This document shows positions 44,700 to 53,234 of a stretch of DNA of 64,000 nucleotides, piece by piece (position 1 is the first letter of the stretch; every line of letters begins with the position of its first letter). The notes beneath the pieces are model-generated. The model searched no databases and was not told the origin of the DNA. It worked only from the letters and a program-made list of their open reading frames with translations. Both the position numbers and the translations under genes were made by a program. Origin of the DNA: Aquabacterium sp. A3 (GTDB taxonomy: Bacteria > Pseudomonadota > Gammaproteobacteria > Burkholderiales > Burkholderiaceae_C); assembly GCF_038069945.1 (NCBI RefSeq), contig NZ_JBBPEV010000001.1, positions 1,922,001 to 1,986,000 on the forward strand, written 5' to 3'.

Positions 44700-44745
44700 A
44701 AGGCCCCTGTCTCGCCATATCTGCGGGACAGGGGCCTTGAGCTTT
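44700..44745 (+). terminator. Intrinsic terminator of maeB
   Basis: AAGGCCCCTGTC (44700-44711) pairs with GACAGGGGCCTT (44727-44738), 12 bp, followed by a short T-run (CTTTTG). It ends maeB transcription. Confidence 0.8.
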
Positions 44746-44822
44746 TGGGCCGATTTCTATAGCATCACGGCTTTCACGAAGAAGCCACTGGCTGACGGCA
44801 ATCCGGCAGGATACACCCAAAC

Positions 44823-45290
44823 ATGGTGCTGAGCATTTTCTCGCGCTCGTCCACAGGTCGTCGCGTGTTCGCTTCCTGGCTGGGCTCGCTGCTGGTCGGT
44901 GCCAGTTTGGGATGGGGTCTGCCGGGCTCGGCGCAGGCCTTCACGGAGAGCCGTCCGCAGGCTCGGGCCGAGGCCCCTGTCGCCACCTCCGGTCTGCCGG
45001 TGGTGGCCTTGAGCGAACTGCCTGCGCAGGCCCGCAAGGTGCATGCACAGATTCTCGGTGGCGGTCCATTCCGTTACGACAAGGATGGCACGGTGTTTTT
45101 CAACCGTGAGCGCCTGCTGCCTCGCCAAGCCCGCGGGTTTTATCGTGAATACACCGTGCCCACGCCGGGCGTGCGTCACCGGGGAGCCCGGCGCATCGTT
45201 TGTGGGGGCAAGGTGGTGCACCTGCCTGAAACTTGTTTCTACACCGAGGATCACTATCAAAGCTTTCGCGAGATTGACGCCCGACGTTGA
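44823..45290 (+). CDS. Secreted guanyl-specific ribonuclease (RNase Sa/barnase family)
   Basis: A 155-residue protein with an N-terminal signal peptide (RRVFASWLGSLLVGASLGWG, likely cut after about residue 39, AQA). The mature part has the RNase N1/T1 fold in the order of Streptomyces RNase Sa: GPFRYDKDGTVFFNRE, FYREYTV, RGARRI, DHYQSF. The likely catalytic residues are Glu109, Arg124 and His144, at the spacing of RNase Sa's Glu54, Arg69 and His85, with a short extra loop before the histidine that contains two cysteines (Cys127, Cys138). It cleaves RNA after guanosine. The barstar-family gene follows 105 bases later on the same strand, as in toxin/inhibitor pairs. A weak AGGA precedes the ATG. 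Confidence 0.92.
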   Translation: MVLSIFSRSSTGRRVFASWLGSLLVGASLGWGLPGSAQAFTESRPQARAEAPVATSGLPVVALSELPAQARKVHAQILGGGPFRYDKDGTVFFNRERLLPRQARGFYREYTVPTPGVRHRGARRIVCGGKVVHLPETCFYTEDHYQSFREIDARR

Positions 45291-45395
45291 CAAAGTGGCC
45301 CAGCAGGTCCATCGTTCTTTTCGTTCTTTTGCCCTGAAACTCAACCTTGCCCCACAGGCCATCGACCCTCGGTGACCTCAAGGCCCTCAGCGATC

Positions 45396-45956
45396 ATGTT
45401 GTTGCAATCCGTTCGACCCAACATCGTTCAAGCCATCCGCGCCTACCGCCCGGAAGATTTGCAACAGGCGGCCAATGCGGTCGGCCACCACTTCCTGTAC
45501 ACCAACCTTCGCGGTGCCAAGACCAAGCAGGACGTGCTGGACGTCATCGCCCGCGACTTCCTGTTCCCGGACCACTTCGGCAAGAACCTCGACGCGCTGT
45601 ACGACTGCATGACCGACATGGTCCACAAGTCGGGGCCGCAGCCGGGTTTTGTGGTGGTGCTGGAGCTGATTCCCGGCGGCACCGAGTTCGACCGCGAATC
45701 GCGCGAGCAACTGCTGGACGCCTTCCGCGATGCGGCCGATTTCTGGGGCGAGCGCAAGATCGCCTTCCGCGTGTTTTATTCGATGGCCCTGTCGGGCAAA
45801 GAATCGGTGGGCAACTGGGACAAGGCCGACGTGGCCCAGAACGACACCCCGGTCAAGCCGGTGAAGGTGTCGAAAAACGCGGTGCAGCCCATCGTGATGA
45901 ACCTGCCGCCCATGAGCAGCGTGTTCGACACCGGCGCCCTGCTGGCCGCCGCCTGA
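45396..45956 (+). CDS. Barstar family RNase inhibitor
   Basis: A 186-residue protein of the barstar family; it would bind and block the ribonuclease encoded upstream, protecting the producer cytoplasm. Core phrases are IVQAIRAYRPEDLQQAANAVGHHFLYTNLRGA, TKQDVLDVIARDFLFPDHFGKNLDALYDCM and FDRESREQLLDAFRDAADFW. It is about twice the length of barstar itself (about 90 residues); the extra C-terminal part ends in Pro/Val-rich sequence. I chose the ATG at 45396 rather than a GTG at 45372. A good terminator follows. Confidence 0.92.
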   Translation: MLLQSVRPNIVQAIRAYRPEDLQQAANAVGHHFLYTNLRGAKTKQDVLDVIARDFLFPDHFGKNLDALYDCMTDMVHKSGPQPGFVVVLELIPGGTEFDRESREQLLDAFRDAADFWGERKIAFRVFYSMALSGKESVGNWDKADVAQNDTPVKPVKVSKNAVQPIVMNLPPMSSVFDTGALLAAA

Positions 45957-45997
45957 ACCCGGCAGGGTCCCTGCGCCCTGCCCCCTGCCCCCTGAAC

Positions 45998-46033
45998 ACC
46001 GGCCCTGACGCTGCGACGTCGGGCCGGTTTTTT
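45998..46033 (+). terminator. Intrinsic terminator after the barstar gene
   Basis: ACCGGCCC (45998-46005) pairs with GGGCCGGT (46021-46028), and six T residues follow (46028-46033). It closes the RNase/barstar unit and touches the end of the convergent LysR gene. Confidence 0.85.
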
Positions 46034-46950
46034 CATGGGCCATCCCCATCTGCAGGCCGCGATTGGGCCAGGCGGGCAAACTGTGCCCGAAGCCAGCGGT
46101 ACAGCACGGCCATGTCCTGAGGTCGCGGATCGTCTTTGCGGTGCACGAAATGGTCGCCTGTCTCCAGGGGCAACATCGGCCACAGCGCCACCAGCCGGCC
46201 TTCGTCCAGGGCAGGACGAATGAGCGGCCAGACGCCGATGGCCACGCCCAGGCCTTGTTCGGCCGCGCGCAAGGCCGAGAGGTTCGAGTCCAGCAGCAGA
46301 TCGGCACGGCGTGGCACCTCATCGACGCCCAGCAGGCGGGCCGCCAGCCCCCAATCCGACACATCGGCGCGCTGGTGAATCAAGGTGTGCTGGGCCAGGT
46401 CCTGCACCGTGCGCACCGGATGGCGCTCTGCCACAGCGGGTGAGGCCACCAAGGTGGCGCTGCTGCCCCCCAGTGACTGGCTCGTCAGGCCTGGCCAGCG
46501 ACCGTCGCCATACCGAATGGCCGCCCAGCGGTGCGGACCCCTGAGGGTGTTCAGCGACATGGACGACTCGATGCGCAGCTCGATGTCGGGGTGGGCCGCC
46601 TGGAAATCGGCCAGCACCGGCAACACCACCTCGTGGGCCACCAAGGGCGTCATCGACAAGTGAATGACCGAGCGCGCGCGCCTGGCCATCAACTGCTCAT
46701 GCCCCCGCCGGTAATGGGCCAGCACCTCAGAGGCCAGCTCGGCGTAGGCACAGCCTTCCACGGTCAAGGCCACCCGGCGCCCCTGGCGCACGAACAAGGG
46801 GTGATTGAGGTAGGCCTCCAGCTGCCGGATCTGCTGGCTCACCGCCGAGGTGGTGATGTGCAGTTCTTCGGCCGCCCGCGTGAAGTTCATGAGCCGCGCA
46901 GCGGCCTCGAAGGCGGGCAGCCATTGCAGGGGTGGTGGACGACGAGGCAT
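46033..46950 (-). CDS. LysR family transcriptional regulator (GcvA-like)
   Basis: A 305-residue regulator. The N-terminal winged helix-turn-helix is clear (WLPAFEAAARLMNFTRAAEELHITTSAVSQQIRQLEAYL, residues 9-47). The remainder is the effector-binding fold (IHLSMTPLVAHEVVLPVLADFQAAHPDIELRIESS). The order of motifs and the LPAFEAAAR opening suggest the GcvA-like subgroup. It diverges from the DUF1272 gene with a 95-base spacer that holds an inverted repeat. The ligand cannot be told from sequence. Confidence 0.92.
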   Translation of the reverse strand: MPRRPPPLQWLPAFEAAARLMNFTRAAEELHITTSAVSQQIRQLEAYLNHPLFVRQGRRVALTVEGCAYAELASEVLAHYRRGHEQLMARRARSVIHLSMTPLVAHEVVLPVLADFQAAHPDIELRIESSMSLNTLRGPHRWAAIRYGDGRWPGLTSQSLGGSSATLVASPAVAERHPVRTVQDLAQHTLIHQRADVSDWGLAARLLGVDEVPRRADLLLDSNLSALRAAEQGLGVAIGVWPLIRPALDEGRLVALWPMLPLETGDHFVHRKDDPRPQDMAVLYRWLRAQFARLAQSRPADGDGP

Positions 46951-46970
46951 GGACTGGAGGGGGATTGCTT

Positions 46971-46987
46971 GTGAAGTTTAGCTTCAC
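46971..46987. promoter_or_regulatory. LysR-type inverted repeat between the LysR and DUF1272 genes
   Basis: GTGAAG-TTTAG-CTTCAC is a perfect 6-5-6 inverted repeat in the divergent promoter region. It lies just outside both start codons, the usual place for a LysR operator. Inferred target: both genes. Confidence 0.5.
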
Positions 46988-47045
46988 TGCAGTCAAGCAT
47001 CGATCGCTGGCGTGCTCATCCCGGAATGCCTACAGTGCACGGATC

Positions 47046-47270
47046 ATGCTGAAAATGAAGCCCCACTGCGAAACCTGCCGCACCCCCACCGGCTTGACCG
47101 ACCTCGCCTACATCTGCTCGTACGAATGCACGTTTTGCGAGTCCTGCACCACCGCCACAGGGGCCGTGTGCCCCAACTGCAAGGGCAATCTGGTGGCGCG
47201 CCCGCTGCGCACCAAACCGCCACTGCAGGCCCTGGGGTCGCAACTCTCGCGCAAGCTCTTTGGTCGGTGA
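47046..47270 (+). CDS. DUF1272 zinc-ribbon-like protein
   Basis: A 74-residue cysteine-rich protein: CETCRTP, ICSYECTFCESCTTATG, VCPNCKGNLVARPLR. The cysteine pairs (CxxC and CxxC) match the DUF1272 family, presumed zinc binding, function unknown. I chose the ATG at 47046. It is the likely target of the divergent LysR gene. Confidence 0.88.
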   Translation: MLKMKPHCETCRTPTGLTDLAYICSYECTFCESCTTATGAVCPNCKGNLVARPLRTKPPLQALGSQLSRKLFGR

Positions 47271-47294
47271 ACACCGATGGACGGCGGCGCGCGT

Positions 47295-48275
47295 TCAGCG
47301 CCGCGCCCGCATCCGCCAGGCGTCCAGTTGGCGCGCCAGCGAGGGGGTCTGCTGCCCCAGGTAGGTCGGGGCGATCAAGGTCACCGATGCGGGCTCGATG
47401 CCCAGCTCGTGCAGCCCCGGCAGGCGCCCGCTGAGCACGTTGTCCACCTTCATCGAGTCCAGGTTGTCGGGCGACATGGGGGGCTCGCCCGGCAGGCAAG
47501 CCAGCACCGCGGCCTGCACGCGCCCCACCGCCATGGGCACGGGCAGCACCGGGCGGGGATGCCCGCTGGCGCGGCCGGCCAGGCGCACGAGGTCGGCCAG
47601 GGTCAGCACCTGGGGGCCGCCCAGCTCGAAGGTCTGCCCCACCAGGGTGGGGTCGGTGACGGCGCGCACCACGGCGCGGGCCACATCCTCCACCCACACG
47701 GGCTGAAAGCGCGCGTGGGCGCCGGCCAGGGGCATCACGGGCGCCAGGCGCAGCAACTGGGCAAAGAGGTTCAAGAAGCGGTCGTGCTCGCCAAAGATCA
47801 CGCTGGGGCGCAAGATGACCAGGGGCACGCCCGAGGCCTTCAACGCGGCCTCGCCCAAGGCCTTGGTGCGCAGGTAGTGGGATGGCGCCCGTGCCGCCTC
47901 ATCCGGCACGCCCAGCGCGCTGATGTGCACCAGGCGCTGCACGCCAGCGGCACGGCAGGCGGCGGCCAGGCGCTGCGGCAGCATGACATGCACCTGCTCG
48001 AAGGCCTGCGGGCTGCCATGCAGGATGGCGATCAGGTTGACGACCACATCGGCGTCTCGCAGCACGGCGGCCAGGTCGGGGTCCTGGTGCACGTCGGCGG
48101 CCACGACGTCCACCTGGGGCAGCGGGAACAGGTGCTTGCCGCGCTCTCGCCGGCGAGACGGCACCACGATGCGGGCCGCCGCCAGACCGGTGTGGGTCTG
48201 CAAGGCCGATTGCAACTGTTCGCACACGGACCGGCCCACAAAACCTGTCCCACCCAGAACCACGATGCGCTTCAT
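47295..48275 (-). CDS. NDUFA9-like NAD(P)-binding SDR family oxidoreductase
   Basis: A 326-residue extended short-chain dehydrogenase of the complex-I NDUFA9-like group. The N-terminal Rossmann motif is VVLGGTGFVGRSVCEQL (GxxGxxG). Further features are VNLIAILHG, YLRTKALGEAALKAS with the Y-x-x-x-K pair, and GGPQVLTLADLV. The physiological substrate is not known. The ATG at 48275 has AGGAG eight bases upstream; the frame opens further up but that part overlaps the transglycosylase gap. It is downstream of slt. Confidence 0.88.
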   Translation of the reverse strand: MKRIVVLGGTGFVGRSVCEQLQSALQTHTGLAAARIVVPSRRRERGKHLFPLPQVDVVAADVHQDPDLAAVLRDADVVVNLIAILHGSPQAFEQVHVMLPQRLAAACRAAGVQRLVHISALGVPDEAARAPSHYLRTKALGEAALKASGVPLVILRPSVIFGEHDRFLNLFAQLLRLAPVMPLAGAHARFQPVWVEDVARAVVRAVTDPTLVGQTFELGGPQVLTLADLVRLAGRASGHPRPVLPVPMAVGRVQAAVLACLPGEPPMSPDNLDSMKVDNVLSGRLPGLHELGIEPASVTLIAPTYLGQQTPSLARQLDAWRMRARR

Positions 48276-48312
48276 GTGTTGAACTCCTGTTTGAGCACGC
48301 CAGACGCCCGAA

Positions 48313-50565
48313 TCAGGGCAGGTCACCGGCTTCGGCCGGCGCGTCCACTTGCCGGGGACCGATGGTGGCCCCCAGCCGTGGGGTGATCGACAGGGGATGG
48401 CCGTGCAGCAGGTGGGCATACACCACCGCGTTGGCCAGCACCTTCTTCACGTAGTCACGCGTTTCGGTGAAGGGCACGTTCTCCACCCAGGCGGCGGCCT
48501 CCATGGTGGGGCCCTGTCGCCAGCGCCGGGGGCGGCTGGGCCCGGCGTTGTACGCTGCCGCCGCCAGGGCCTCGGTGCCCTGGAAATCATCGAGCACCAG
48601 CTTGAGGTAACCGGCACCGATGCGCAGGTTGGTGTCCAGCTCGGTCAGGCGGCTGGGGTGGTAGTCGAGGCCCAGCTTGCGCGCCGTCCAGGCGGCGGTG
48701 CGGGGCATCACCTGCATCAAACCCGAGGCGCCGACATGAGAGCGCGCAGCGATGATGAAGCGCGACTCCTGACGGATCAGGCCATACATGTACGACGGGG
48801 GCAGCCCCACCTCGCGCGCCGCCTGCAACACCTCGTCACGGAAGGGCGTGGGGTAGCGCTGGCTGAGGTCGATGACGCCTTGGGTGCGGTCGCTGGTGTT
48901 GATGCAGCGGTCCCAGATGGCACGCGCGCACGCGGCATCGGCGGTGGCCAGCAACTGGCGGTCATTGAAACCGCCGGGCGTGCTGTGGCGCAGGGTGTAG
49001 TTCCACTCCCGCACGGCCTCGCTGCGCAAGCCCAGGGCAAACAGCCGCAGTGCGCGGTCGATGCCCGGCTGGTCCAGGGCCCACTGCCGCTCCTGGTCGG
49101 TCAGGGGCGCCGGCGGGGTGATGGCCGGCGCGGCGCGCCCGTGCAGTGCCTCCTGGGCCAACTGCCCATAAAAACTCAAAGGGTGAACCACCTGGGCCAG
49201 CAGGGCCCGACCGCGCTGCCGGGCGGGCTCACCCGCCGGACCGGCGGGCGCCGCGGCCAGCAAGGCCCTGGCCTTCCAGTAGCGCCAGGCCTCTTCCTGC
49301 TGTTCGGCCTCGGGCATGGCATCGATGGCCTGCGCCACCAGGGCCCAGCGCGCTGGCTGCCCGGTCACGGCGGCGCGCAGGCCACTGCGGGCCATCCACT
49401 CCAGCGTGTCGGTGGACCACACGGCCGCTGCGGCGCCGCCGGCGTGCGGACGCCATTCGCCTGTGGACACGGCCAGGGCCAGGTCGGCCAGGGCGCGCTC
49501 GAAGTGCGCCGGCGCCTCGGGCAGGAAGCGCCAGGCCGAATGGCGACCCAGGTGCGCCCACGCCCAGGCCGACTCTTCGGTGCGCCACTGCCAGGCCTGG
49601 CGCACCGCCGGGTCGCCGATGGCACTGGCGGCGGCCTCGGGGTCGGTGGTGGCCCAGCGGATGAAGGCCAGCAGATTGAGCGGCCCTCGCCAGGCGGGTG
49701 TCACCTCGGGCATGGCCCGCGCCTCGGTGGCCTGTTTGCCACGACGCACCGAACGCCCCGGCGCTGGCGTGGGCGCCATGCGTGCGCCCGGCGTGCGGGG
49801 GCCGGCACGGTCGGCGCGAACCTTGGCCGCCGACGTGGCTGGCAACAAAAACTCGCTAGGCGAGGACATCAGTGCGGAGAGGATGGCCGGCGCGCTGGCG
49901 CCCAGCAAGCCACCGGTCTGCTGGATGGCGCGCGGCCGGTTGGCCTCAACAGTCAGGCGCAGCTTGCGCCACACATCGTCTGGCTTGAACACACCCGCGG
50001 CCAGCAAACGGCTGGCCATGCCGTGGCAGCCCGCATCGGCATCCCGCTGCCCCCACCAGAGCTCACGCGCCTGCTGGGCCCAGTCTGGCGTGCCGGCCAT
50101 CGACACCCCGGTGTCAAACCGGGCCCACCAGGTGTAGCAACTGACCTCCCGGTCGTCGTCCATCCGAAAGGCCGGCACGACACGCAGGAAGGTGGACCAA
50201 TCCTGACGGCGCCCCAGCTCCAGCAGCCAGTCGTTGCGGGCCCGATCGGCCACGTACGACCCGGGCCAACGGGCCAGGAAGGCGTCCACCTCGTCCACAG
50301 ACGCCTCGGGCAGACGGCGGTTGATGGCCCAGTAATCGGCCCAGGGGGCCAGGGGATGCCCGGCCTGGGTCAGCGCATCACGGGTGCGCGCCAGGGTGGC
50401 CTGATCGCTGGTGCGGAAGGCCTCGCGCGCGGCCAGCACGGTGCGGTCGCCATCGCTGGTGGCACCGTCTTGAAGGGGCGCGTCCTGCGCCCAGGCGGCA
50501 CCGGCCAGCCCGCACGCCACCAGCAGCCTCGCACCCCACGTCACCCCCGCATACACTGATCGCAC
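48313..50565 (-). CDS. slt: Soluble lytic murein transglycosylase
   Basis: A 750-residue periplasmic enzyme that cleaves the MurNAc-GlcNAc bond of peptidoglycan to leave 1,6-anhydroMurNAc. The first 27 residues are a signal peptide (WGARLLVACGLAGAAWA, cut before QDAP). Helical repeats fill the U-shaped N-terminal part, and the C-terminal SLT domain holds GLIRQESRF (catalytic glutamate), VGASGLMQVMPRTA and AAYNAGPSR. The GTG at 50565 is preceded by AAGGA at suitable distance; no ATG serves. It diverges from 5-FCL with only 30 bases between the starts. Confidence 0.95.
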   Translation of the reverse strand: MRSVYAGVTWGARLLVACGLAGAAWAQDAPLQDGATSDGDRTVLAAREAFRTSDQATLARTRDALTQAGHPLAPWADYWAINRRLPEASVDEVDAFLARWPGSYVADRARNDWLLELGRRQDWSTFLRVVPAFRMDDDREVSCYTWWARFDTGVSMAGTPDWAQQARELWWGQRDADAGCHGMASRLLAAGVFKPDDVWRKLRLTVEANRPRAIQQTGGLLGASAPAILSALMSSPSEFLLPATSAAKVRADRAGPRTPGARMAPTPAPGRSVRRGKQATEARAMPEVTPAWRGPLNLLAFIRWATTDPEAAASAIGDPAVRQAWQWRTEESAWAWAHLGRHSAWRFLPEAPAHFERALADLALAVSTGEWRPHAGGAAAAVWSTDTLEWMARSGLRAAVTGQPARWALVAQAIDAMPEAEQQEEAWRYWKARALLAAAPAGPAGEPARQRGRALLAQVVHPLSFYGQLAQEALHGRAAPAITPPAPLTDQERQWALDQPGIDRALRLFALGLRSEAVREWNYTLRHSTPGGFNDRQLLATADAACARAIWDRCINTSDRTQGVIDLSQRYPTPFRDEVLQAAREVGLPPSYMYGLIRQESRFIIAARSHVGASGLMQVMPRTAAWTARKLGLDYHPSRLTELDTNLRIGAGYLKLVLDDFQGTEALAAAAYNAGPSRPRRWRQGPTMEAAAWVENVPFTETRDYVKKVLANAVVYAHLLHGHPLSITPRLGATIGPRQVDAPAEAGDLP

Positions 50566-50595
50566 GTCCTTGTTCCTTTGCTGCTGCCTGCGCCC

Positions 50596-51177
50596 ATGTT
50601 GCCCCCAGAACACTCCGAAGACCGCACCACCCTGCGTCGCGAACTGCAAAAAAAACGCCGCGACTGGTGGGACAACGCGGCAGACCGCGATGTGGCTGAC
50701 GCGGCCTTGGGCGAACGCCTGTGGCAGGTGCTGCAACAGCTGGAGCCGGATTGCCTGGGGCTGTACTGGGCACTCCCTGGGGAATTTAACCCGAACGCCC
50801 TGGCCCTTCAGGCGCAGCGGTTGTTGGGCTGCCGCCTGGCGCTGCCGCGGGCGCGCAAATCGCCGCCCTCGATGGCCTACCAGTTGTGGGACGGCCAGCC
50901 CCCCAGCGAGCGCGACGACCACGGGATCGCCTGCGCCAGCGGCGCGCCGGTCACGCCCGACGTGGTGCTGGTGCCCTGCGTGGGCCACACCCGCGACGGC
51001 TACCGCCTGGGCTACGGCGGCGGCTACTTCGACCGGTACCTGGCCGCACACCCCGAAGTGGTGAGCATCGGTCTGGGATGGGAGGTGGGCGACATCCCGC
51101 CCGAGCGCTGGACCGCGGGTAAACACGATATCCCTCTGATGGTGGTGATCACCGAGCGCCACACCTGGAGCGCTTAA
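50596..51177 (+). CDS. 5-formyltetrahydrofolate cyclo-ligase
   Basis: A 193-residue enzyme (EC 6.3.3.2) that turns 5-formyl-THF and ATP into 5,10-methenyl-THF in folate metabolism. Family motifs: LRRELQKKRRDW at the start, LYWALPGEFNPNALAL, VLVPCVGHTRDGYRLGYGGGYFDRYL near residues 135-160, and a final HDIPLMVVITER. The ATG at 50596 is chosen over upstream TTG frames. Confidence 0.95.
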   Translation: MLPPEHSEDRTTLRRELQKKRRDWWDNAADRDVADAALGERLWQVLQQLEPDCLGLYWALPGEFNPNALALQAQRLLGCRLALPRARKSPPSMAYQLWDGQPPSERDDHGIACASGAPVTPDVVLVPCVGHTRDGYRLGYGGGYFDRYLAAHPEVVSIGLGWEVGDIPPERWTAGKHDIPLMVVITERHTWSA

Positions 51178-51312
51178 CGCACCCCATGTCTCGGGGGGTG
51201 ATCATGGTGAACCCTGGGCCATGGCCGGGATCGCCGCGCGATGATTACTCAAACAGGCAGCCTTCCCCAGGCGACCTGAAGCCCGTCACCGGAAGTTCAT
51301 CAGCACATCTCT

Positions 51313-51320
51313 GAGGAAGT
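51313..51320 (+). promoter_or_regulatory. Ribosome binding site of the PEP-CTERM gene
   Basis: GAGGAAGT lies seven bases before the ATG at 51328. Two consecutive ATG codons begin the frame, so the start is 51328 or 51331. Confidence 0.7.
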
Positions 51321-51327
51321 ACCCATC

Positions 51328-52023
51328 ATGATGATCAAGAAGCTGTCCACCGCCATCGCCCTGGTGGCCGTCGCCACCGCCGCCTCCGCGGCCAACCAGC
51401 CGTTCACCGCCACCAACGCCACCGTCGGCATCGACGCCAGCGCCATTTCGGCCACCGGCTACAGCCTGAGCGCCACGGGTGCCGCATCGCTCAGCGGTGG
51501 CACCTTGACGATCGCTGTCGAGTCGCTCGGTCTGGACACCAGCCCCGGCGCCCTGGACATCAACTTTGCCGAAACCGGCGGCCTGAAGCTGACCAAGGCG
51601 TTCAACCCCAGCATCACCCTGACCGACTTCACCTTCGACCTGTCGACCAACACCTTGTATGGTGACCTGAAGGCGGGCATCTTCCTGAACCTGAACGACC
51701 AGTCCCTGCTGACCGCCACGAACGTGAGCAGCAGCTTTGGTGGCGTGGATGGCACCAGCGTGACCTCCTCGGGCAGCGCCCGCACTCTGGGCCTGTCGGC
51801 CAGCGGCTTCGTGCTGTCGCAAGCCTTCCGTGATTACCTGACCGACGCCGAAGTCAATCCCGATGATTTTGGCTACATCGCCGACATGATCACCGCCGTG
51901 AACATCGGCACCGTGTCGATCACCCCCACGGTGCCCGCCGTGCCCGAGCCCTCCACCTACGCCCTGATGGGCCTGGGTCTGGTCGGCATGGCCCTGGTGT
52001 CGCGCCGCCGCCGTCAGGCCTGA
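51328..52023 (+). CDS. PEP-CTERM sorting domain protein
   Basis: A 231-residue exported protein. An N-terminal signal peptide (MMIKKLSTAIALVAVATAASAA) is followed by a Ser/Thr/Gly-rich domain with beta-strand character. The C-terminus is the PEP-CTERM tripartite signal: VPEPSTYALMGLGLVGMALVSRRRR. Proteins with this end are processed by exosortase (EpsH) and often belong to biofilm or exopolysaccharide matrices. No enzyme motif. The sorting signal is certain; the function is not. Confidence 0.93.
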   Translation: MMIKKLSTAIALVAVATAASAANQPFTATNATVGIDASAISATGYSLSATGAASLSGGTLTIAVESLGLDTSPGALDINFAETGGLKLTKAFNPSITLTDFTFDLSTNTLYGDLKAGIFLNLNDQSLLTATNVSSSFGGVDGTSVTSSGSARTLGLSASGFVLSQAFRDYLTDAEVNPDDFGYIADMITAVNIGTVSITPTVPAVPEPSTYALMGLGLVGMALVSRRRRQA

Positions 52024-52077
52024 TCCCTGGCGTGCCCTCACGGGCACCTGGTTGGAAAGCCCGCCTTAGCCCGCCCT

Positions 52078-52100
52078 AGCCCGCCTTGTGCGGGCTTTTT
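52078..52100 (+). terminator. Intrinsic terminator of the PEP-CTERM gene
   Basis: AGCCCGC (52078-52084) pairs with GCGGGCT (52090-52096), followed by five T. Three short AGCCCGCCT-type repeats lead into it. Confidence 0.8.
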
Positions 52101-52200
52101 GCTGGGTTCAAACCACGGCGCGGAGCCCGATCACCCGTCCAGCCCGGGCACATCGCGCAACGGCAGGCACGGCGCCCGGCTCCGTCGCACGCCACGGTCA

Positions 52201-52442
52201 GGCATCAGGCCGCCGGGGGTGGCGGGTGGGCGCCTCGATGCGGCCGAGGCGCGCAGGCATGGGCTGGGCCGAGCTTCGCGGGCGAAGATCGGCTTCGTGA
52301 TCTGACTGGCCGGGGATGTTTGAGCGGAGCGCCAGCGCAGCGAGTTCCACGGCCCCAGCCCATGGCGAGCACCGCAGGGAAGCCCGGCGCCAGCAGGGCC
52401 CGCATCGTGAAGCCCGCCCGCCGCCCCCGGCGGCCTGATGCC
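52201..52442. repeat. Large imperfect palindromic repeat (about 240 bp)
   Basis: A 31-base left arm (52201-52231, starting GGCATCAGGCCGCCGGGGG) is complementary to 52412-52442, with two positions only as G-U-type pairs. Inner stretches also pair: CATGGGCTGGG (from 52258) with CCCAGCCCATG, and CTTCG/CGAAG hairpins. The centre holds GTTTGAGCG...GCGAGTTCC. I recall this core as a dispersed repeat in Comamonadaceae-type genomes. No protein-coding frame is convincing. It could be a mobile MITE-like or REP-like element, or a structured transcript. Confidence 0.65.
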
Positions 52443-52477
52443 TTCCACCCCACACCAACCATATGCCCAAAACCAAA

Positions 52478-52495
52478 AGCCTCCCGAAGGAGGCT
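52478..52495 (-). terminator. Intrinsic terminator of ompW
   Basis: On the minus strand AGCCTCC-TTCG-GGAGGCT is followed by TTTTGGTTTTGG, a 7-bp stem with a UUCG loop and T-rich tail. It lies 45 bases after the ompW stop. Confidence 0.8.
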
Positions 52496-52540
52496 CTTGG
52501 TGCGGCGATGCGCGGGTGTTCAGCCGATCAGATCAGCTGA

Positions 52541-53146
52541 TCAGAAGCGCCAGCCGATGCCCAGGCCCACCAGCAGCGGGTCGACCTTGACCTTGCCCAA
52601 GTTTGTACCGCCGGCATCCAGATCGGTGCGGATTTGCACCTTCTTGACGTCCAGGTTCAGGTACATGCCCTTGCTGATTTCGTAGTCCACACCGGCTTGC
52701 AGCGCGAAGCCGAAGCTGTTCTTGTCGATCGACAGGCCGGCAGGCAGGTCCACACTGGAGAAGCGGGTGTAGTTCACACCGGCGCCCACATAGGGCTTGA
52801 AGCCGTTGACCTGGTCAAAGTGGTACTGCACGGTCAGCACGGGCGGCAGGTGCTTCAGGGTGCCGATCTTGCTGCCATCGGCCTTGACGTCCTGCTTTTG
52901 CGGGTAGGTCAGGATCAGCTCGGCGGCGATGTTGGGCGTGAAGAAGTAGGTGATGTCCACTTCGGGCAGCCACTTGCTGTTGATGCCCACGTCCAGTCCA
53001 TCAATGGTGTCCTTGTTGGCCGGGTCGAGGTGAACGGCGCGCGCGCGCACCAGCCAGGCGCCATCAGACGACTGGGCCAGAGCAGGGGTCAGGGTGGAGG
53101 CGGCCAGGGCCAGTGCAGCAGCGATGCGAACAGCGGTGTGTGTCAT
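52541..53146 (-). CDS. OmpW family outer membrane protein
   Basis: A 201-residue porin-like protein. A signal peptide (MTHTAVRIAAALALAASTLTPALA) leads into an eight-stranded barrel with the usual OmpW blocks: WLVRARAVHL, WLPEVDITYFFTPNIAAELILTYPQK, LPPVLTVQYHF, FKPYVGAGVNYTRF, and the C-terminal KVDPLLVGLGIGWRF, ending in the aromatic residue required by the BAM machinery. OmpW forms small hydrophobic channels. An FNR/Anr-like box lies upstream. Confidence 0.96.
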   Translation of the reverse strand: MTHTAVRIAAALALAASTLTPALAQSSDGAWLVRARAVHLDPANKDTIDGLDVGINSKWLPEVDITYFFTPNIAAELILTYPQKQDVKADGSKIGTLKHLPPVLTVQYHFDQVNGFKPYVGAGVNYTRFSSVDLPAGLSIDKNSFGFALQAGVDYEISKGMYLNLDVKKVQIRTDLDAGGTNLGKVKVDPLLVGLGIGWRF

Positions 53147-53234
53147 GGTGGTGTCCTTCTTGTTGAACAGGATTCCTGCGGCCCCGACCGGAGCCGCGAT
53201 GGAGTCATTTCAACAAGCGCGGGCACACACCAAC

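Noticed and set aside
52100..52500. Small protein genes in the ompW-PEP-CTERM gap
   Set aside because: Several overlapping short frames on both strands, all explained by the GC-rich palindrome and without ribosome binding sites.
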